Shown here in pieces: positions 6,768 to 8,332 of a stretch of DNA of 8,332 bases (positions are counted from its first letter, which is position 1; every line of letters begins with the position of its first letter). The notes beneath the pieces are model-generated. The model was given only the letters and a program-made list of their open reading frames with translations. It was not told the DNA's origin and searched no databases. Position numbers and translations under genes: made by a program. This stretch comes from Gammaproteobacteria bacterium (GTDB taxonomy: Bacteria; Pseudomonadota; Gammaproteobacteria; Chromatiales; Chromatiaceae). The stretch spans positions 1 to 8,332 of the forward strand of contig VMDJ01000026.1 of NCBI GenBank assembly GCA_008080925.1, read 5' to 3'.

Positions 6768-7304
6768 TTATTGAGAGAGTCCTTGGCGATAACGTGACCA
6801 ATCAAAATGTGGACCAGGATCGGTTTTGCGGTCCGGAGCGATATCACTGTGACCGACGATACGGTCGTTGGTAATGTCGGGGTATTGTTGTTGAATTTGA
6901 AGGGTCAGTTGAATCAATGTTTTGTACTGAGCGTCGGTAAAGGTTTGATCATCAGTGCCTTCTAGTTCGATACCAATAGAAAAATCGTTACAACGTTCTT
7001 TACCTTGCCAAGTCGACTGGCCGGCATGCCATGCGCGATTATCGAGGTCGACAAATTGCTGCGCACTACCATCGCGACGGATGAAAAGATGCGATGAGAC
7101 TTTGAGCTCTCGTATCTCTTCAAAGAAAGGGTGTTTGCTGTGATGAAGCTGATTTAGGAAAAAGGCTTCCACGTCATCGCCTTCAAATACGCCGGGTGGC
7201 AGACTAATGTTATGTATCACCAATAAATCAATCGAGCAGTCGGTAGGTCGTGCATCAAAGTTGGGCGAGGGGGTGTGTTTCACCGCATCTAGCCAATATG
7301 ACAT
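6768..7304 (-). CDS. ampD: 1,6-anhydro-N-acetylmuramyl-L-alanine amidase AmpD
   Basis: AmpD is the cytoplasmic zinc amidase that cuts the peptide from 1,6-anhydro-MurNAc muropeptides during peptidoglycan recycling. It thereby keeps the level of ampC-inducing muropeptides low. The 178-residue product fits the family length. The zinc ligands are visible as H31 (in LLVIHNISLPPG), H152 (in VGHSDIAPDRKTDPGP) and D162. E113 of IGIELEG and K160 are the likely catalytic residues. RAWHAG (90-95) and RCNDFSIGIELEG (104-116) are classic AmpD blocks. There is no signal peptide, which separates it from the periplasmic AmpDh2 and AmpDh3 paralogues. The start is well supported: AGGAAG on the minus strand (7312-7317) lies seven bases upstream, and the ATG overlaps the thioredoxin stop as TAATG. 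No ampC or ampR is present here, so a recycling role is certain but beta-lactamase control cannot be judged. Confidence 0.97.
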   Translation of the reverse strand: MSYWLDAVKHTPSPNFDARPTDCSIDLLVIHNISLPPGVFEGDDVEAFFLNQLHHSKHPFFEEIRELKVSSHLFIRRDGSAQQFVDLDNRAWHAGQSTWQGKERCNDFSIGIELEGTDDQTFTDAQYKTLIQLTLQIQQQYPDITNDRIVGHSDIAPDRKTDPGPHFDWSRYRQGLSQ

Positions 7305-7642
7305 TAAGGTGCTTCCTGTGCTGGTTGTTGAAGTGCTTCGGCCACTTTATCTTGAATGTCAGTTAATGTCGCTTGCGCGCGAAGCTCACAATGAAAAGCG
7401 CCTGCGTGATACAGGAATAAGGTCGGTAGATGAAATACCTCGAACTCTTGAGTAAGCCCCATCTCCTGCTGTGCATCCACCTCGAAAATTTGCCAGTCGG
7501 AATGTGTCTCTACCAGCTTTGGGAGGAGTTGTTTGATCTGACGACAGCTACCGCATTCTGGACTGGTGAATAGCACCAAGGCCACGCTTCCGGTGTCTGC
7601 AAGTGTGTGGTGAAACTCACCTTGGCGTAATGAAACCAACAT
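7304..7642 (-). CDS. Small thioredoxin-family protein with CGSC active site
   Basis: The 112-residue product has the thioredoxin fold: a strand ending in LVLFTSPECGSCRQIKQLLPKL (23-43) with the redox pair C30 and C33, a VDA strand near 55-57, and FHLPTLFLYHAG (70-81) with the cis-proline P73. The active site is CGSC instead of the usual CGPC, and a third cysteine (C85) follows the last strands. There is no signal peptide or membrane segment, so it is probably cytoplasmic. Its substrate cannot be named; it is not the classical trxA product. It is the first gene of the minus-strand operon, and its stop overlaps the ampD start. The ATG at 7640-7642 is the only good start, because an in-frame TAG lies about 30 bases upstream, but no clear Shine-Dalgarno sequence precedes it. 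The fold is secure; the function is unknown. Confidence 0.85.
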   Translation of the reverse strand: MLVSLRQGEFHHTLADTGSVALVLFTSPECGSCRQIKQLLPKLVETHSDWQIFEVDAQQEMGLTQEFEVFHLPTLFLYHAGAFHCELRAQATLTDIQDKVAEALQQPAQEAP

Positions 7643-7727
7643 AAGCCAGATGGTAGAGCAGGCGGGCGGCTAGGGCTAGATGCAGATACAATGCGCGCTG
7701 ATTTGAGTTTCCGGCTTGGAGAAAGAC
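7643..7727. promoter_or_regulatory. Divergent promoter region between the thioredoxin-ampDE operon and fkp-nadC
   Basis: These 85 bases must drive both the leftward thioredoxin-ampD-ampE operon and the rightward FKBP-nadC pair. On the + strand TACAAT at 7687-7692 is a five-of-six -10 match that would start transcription near 7699, but no TTGACA-like -35 lies at the right distance. On the minus strand I found no convincing -10/-35 pair. A partly palindromic CTAGGGCTAG lies at 7670-7679 in the middle; CTAG is generally rare in gammaproteobacteria, so it may be an operator, though this is speculative. Confidence 0.45.
7718..7721 (+). promoter_or_regulatory. Ribosome binding site deciding the FKBP start
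   Basis: GGAG followed by six bases and then ATG at 7728 is a near-ideal Shine-Dalgarno arrangement. It rules out the in-frame TTG at 7716, which overlaps this site, as the start. Confidence 0.85.
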
Positions 7728-8072
7728 ATGGCAGAAGTAATGACCGATAGCGGTTTGAAATACGAAGATATGGTGGAAGGTAATGGTGCAGAGGCTGCAG
7801 CGGGTCAGCGCGTTTCCGTGCACTACACCGGTTGGTTAACCGACGGTTCTAAATTTGATTCAAGCGTTGATCGTAATGATCCTTTCCAGTTTGCACTGGG
7901 TGCTGGCATGGTTATCCGTGGATGGGATGAAGGTGTTCAAGGTATGAAAGTGGGTGGTAAGCGTAAGCTGACGATTCCGCCAAATTTGGGTTATGGCGCT
8001 CAAGGCGCAGGTGGTGTTATTCCGCCTAATGCGACATTAGTTTTTGATGTTGAGTTACTTGAGATCCTTTAA
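7728..8072 (+). CDS. Single-domain FKBP-type peptidyl-prolyl cis-trans isomerase
   Basis: This enzyme catalyses cis-trans isomerisation of peptide bonds before proline and may assist folding. The 114-residue product is one complete FKBP12-like domain with no signal peptide, so it is probably cytoplasmic. The pocket residues of the family are present: Y33 (VHYTGWL), F43 and D44 (KFDSS), F53 or F55, V62 and I63 with W66 (VIRGWDEG), Y89 (LGYGA) and F106 (LVFDVELL). It lacks the long inserted flap domain of SlyD and of FkpB (SlpA), so it is not the FkpB that usually follows lspA, and it lacks the dimerisation extension of FkpA/Mip. It closely resembles the short FKBP known from Neisseria. The stop TAA is immediately followed by the nadC GTG, so the two are likely co-transcribed. 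Activity is well supported; the physiological client is unknown. Confidence 0.93.
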   Translation: MAEVMTDSGLKYEDMVEGNGAEAAAGQRVSVHYTGWLTDGSKFDSSVDRNDPFQFALGAGMVIRGWDEGVQGMKVGGKRKLTIPPNLGYGAQGAGGVIPPNATLVFDVELLEIL

Positions 8073-8332
8073 GTGATTTTGCCATCGGCATCACAAATTC
8101 AATCTCAGGTGACGGAGGCACTTGCTGAAGATGTGGGTGCAGGTGATCTGACCGCTTCATTGATCGACTCGAATACGCTTGCTCAAGCCACCGTGATTAG
8201 TCGTGAGTCTGCGGTGGTATGTGGTGTCGCATGGTTCAACGAAGTGTTTGCACAGATTGATGCCGCGGTTGAGATTGATTGGGCTGTCGTAGATGGCGAT
8301 GAAGTCGAAGCTGATCAAGTGCTCTGTCGTAT
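8073..8332 (+). CDS. nadC: Nicotinate-nucleotide pyrophosphorylase NadC, N-terminal part, runs off window
   Basis: NadC (quinolinate phosphoribosyltransferase) converts quinolinate and PRPP to nicotinate mononucleotide in de novo NAD synthesis. Only about 86 of the usual 275-285 residues are present, and the frame is open to the window end. The diagnostic N-terminal block ALAEDVGAGDLTASLI (16-31) is followed by the expected VISRESAVVCGVAWFNEVF and DGDEVEADQVL stretches of the N-terminal alpha/beta-sandwich domain. The catalytic barrel lies beyond the window. The GTG at 8073 directly abuts the FKBP stop (TAAGTG), with a weak GAG ribosome site nine bases upstream; no in-frame ATG is available near the N-terminus. 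A nadC gene divergent from ampD-ampE is the classical enterobacterial arrangement, which supports both identifications. Here the FKBP and thioredoxin genes sit between them. Confidence 0.93.
   Translation, partial: MILPSASQIQSQVTEALAEDVGAGDLTASLIDSNTLAQATVISRESAVVCGVAWFNEVFAQIDAAVEIDWAVVDGDEVEADQVLCR

Noticed and set aside
7617..7823. A 68-codon minus-strand frame across the divergent spacer and the FKBP start
   Set aside because: It overlaps the well-supported FKBP gene and the thioredoxin start, and its translation has no recognisable features.

Overview
The window is ordinary core chromosome of a gammaproteobacterium. GC content is moderate, roughly half by eye. All ten genes have close E. 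coli or Pseudomonas counterparts in sequence and mostly in arrangement. The pairings murJ with ribF-ileS and ampD-ampE with nadC are typical of the class, and the proteins read like those of a marine Oceanospirillales or Cellvibrionales-type lineage. The order-level placement is only an impression. No mobile element, CRISPR array, rRNA or tRNA was seen, and no gene-free stretch exceeds 86 bases.

Left part, + strand (1-5155): the C-terminal part of murJ (lipid II flippase), lspA (lipoprotein signal peptidase), ribF (flavokinase/FAD synthetase) and ileS (isoleucyl-tRNA synthetase). murJ and lspA overlap by GTGA. A 59-base gap with a perfect TATAAT box separates lspA from ribF, and ileS follows 27 bases after ribF. 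In E. coli and Pseudomonas lspA lies after ileS, so its place between murJ and ribF is a local rearrangement.

Middle part, - strand (5152-7642), reading right to left: a small thioredoxin-fold protein with a CGSC active site, ampD (anhydro-muropeptide amidase of peptidoglycan recycling), ampE (inner-membrane protein) and a periplasmic BtuF-like substrate-binding protein. Two of the three junctions are TAATG one-base overlaps, so the four genes look like one translationally coupled operon. Its last gene meets ileS tail to tail, and the two TAA stops share the palindrome TTAA.

Right part, + strand (7728-8332): a single-domain FKBP-type prolyl isomerase with a good ribosome binding site, abutted by the start of nadC (quinolinate phosphoribosyltransferase), which runs off the window. 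An 85-base divergent spacer separates the two transcription units.

I found no clear candidate for an undescribed system. The points most worth a second look are the coupling of a cobalamin-type binding protein to ampE without its transporter, the CGSC thioredoxin heading the ampDE operon, the relocated lspA, and the shared-stop convergent junction.
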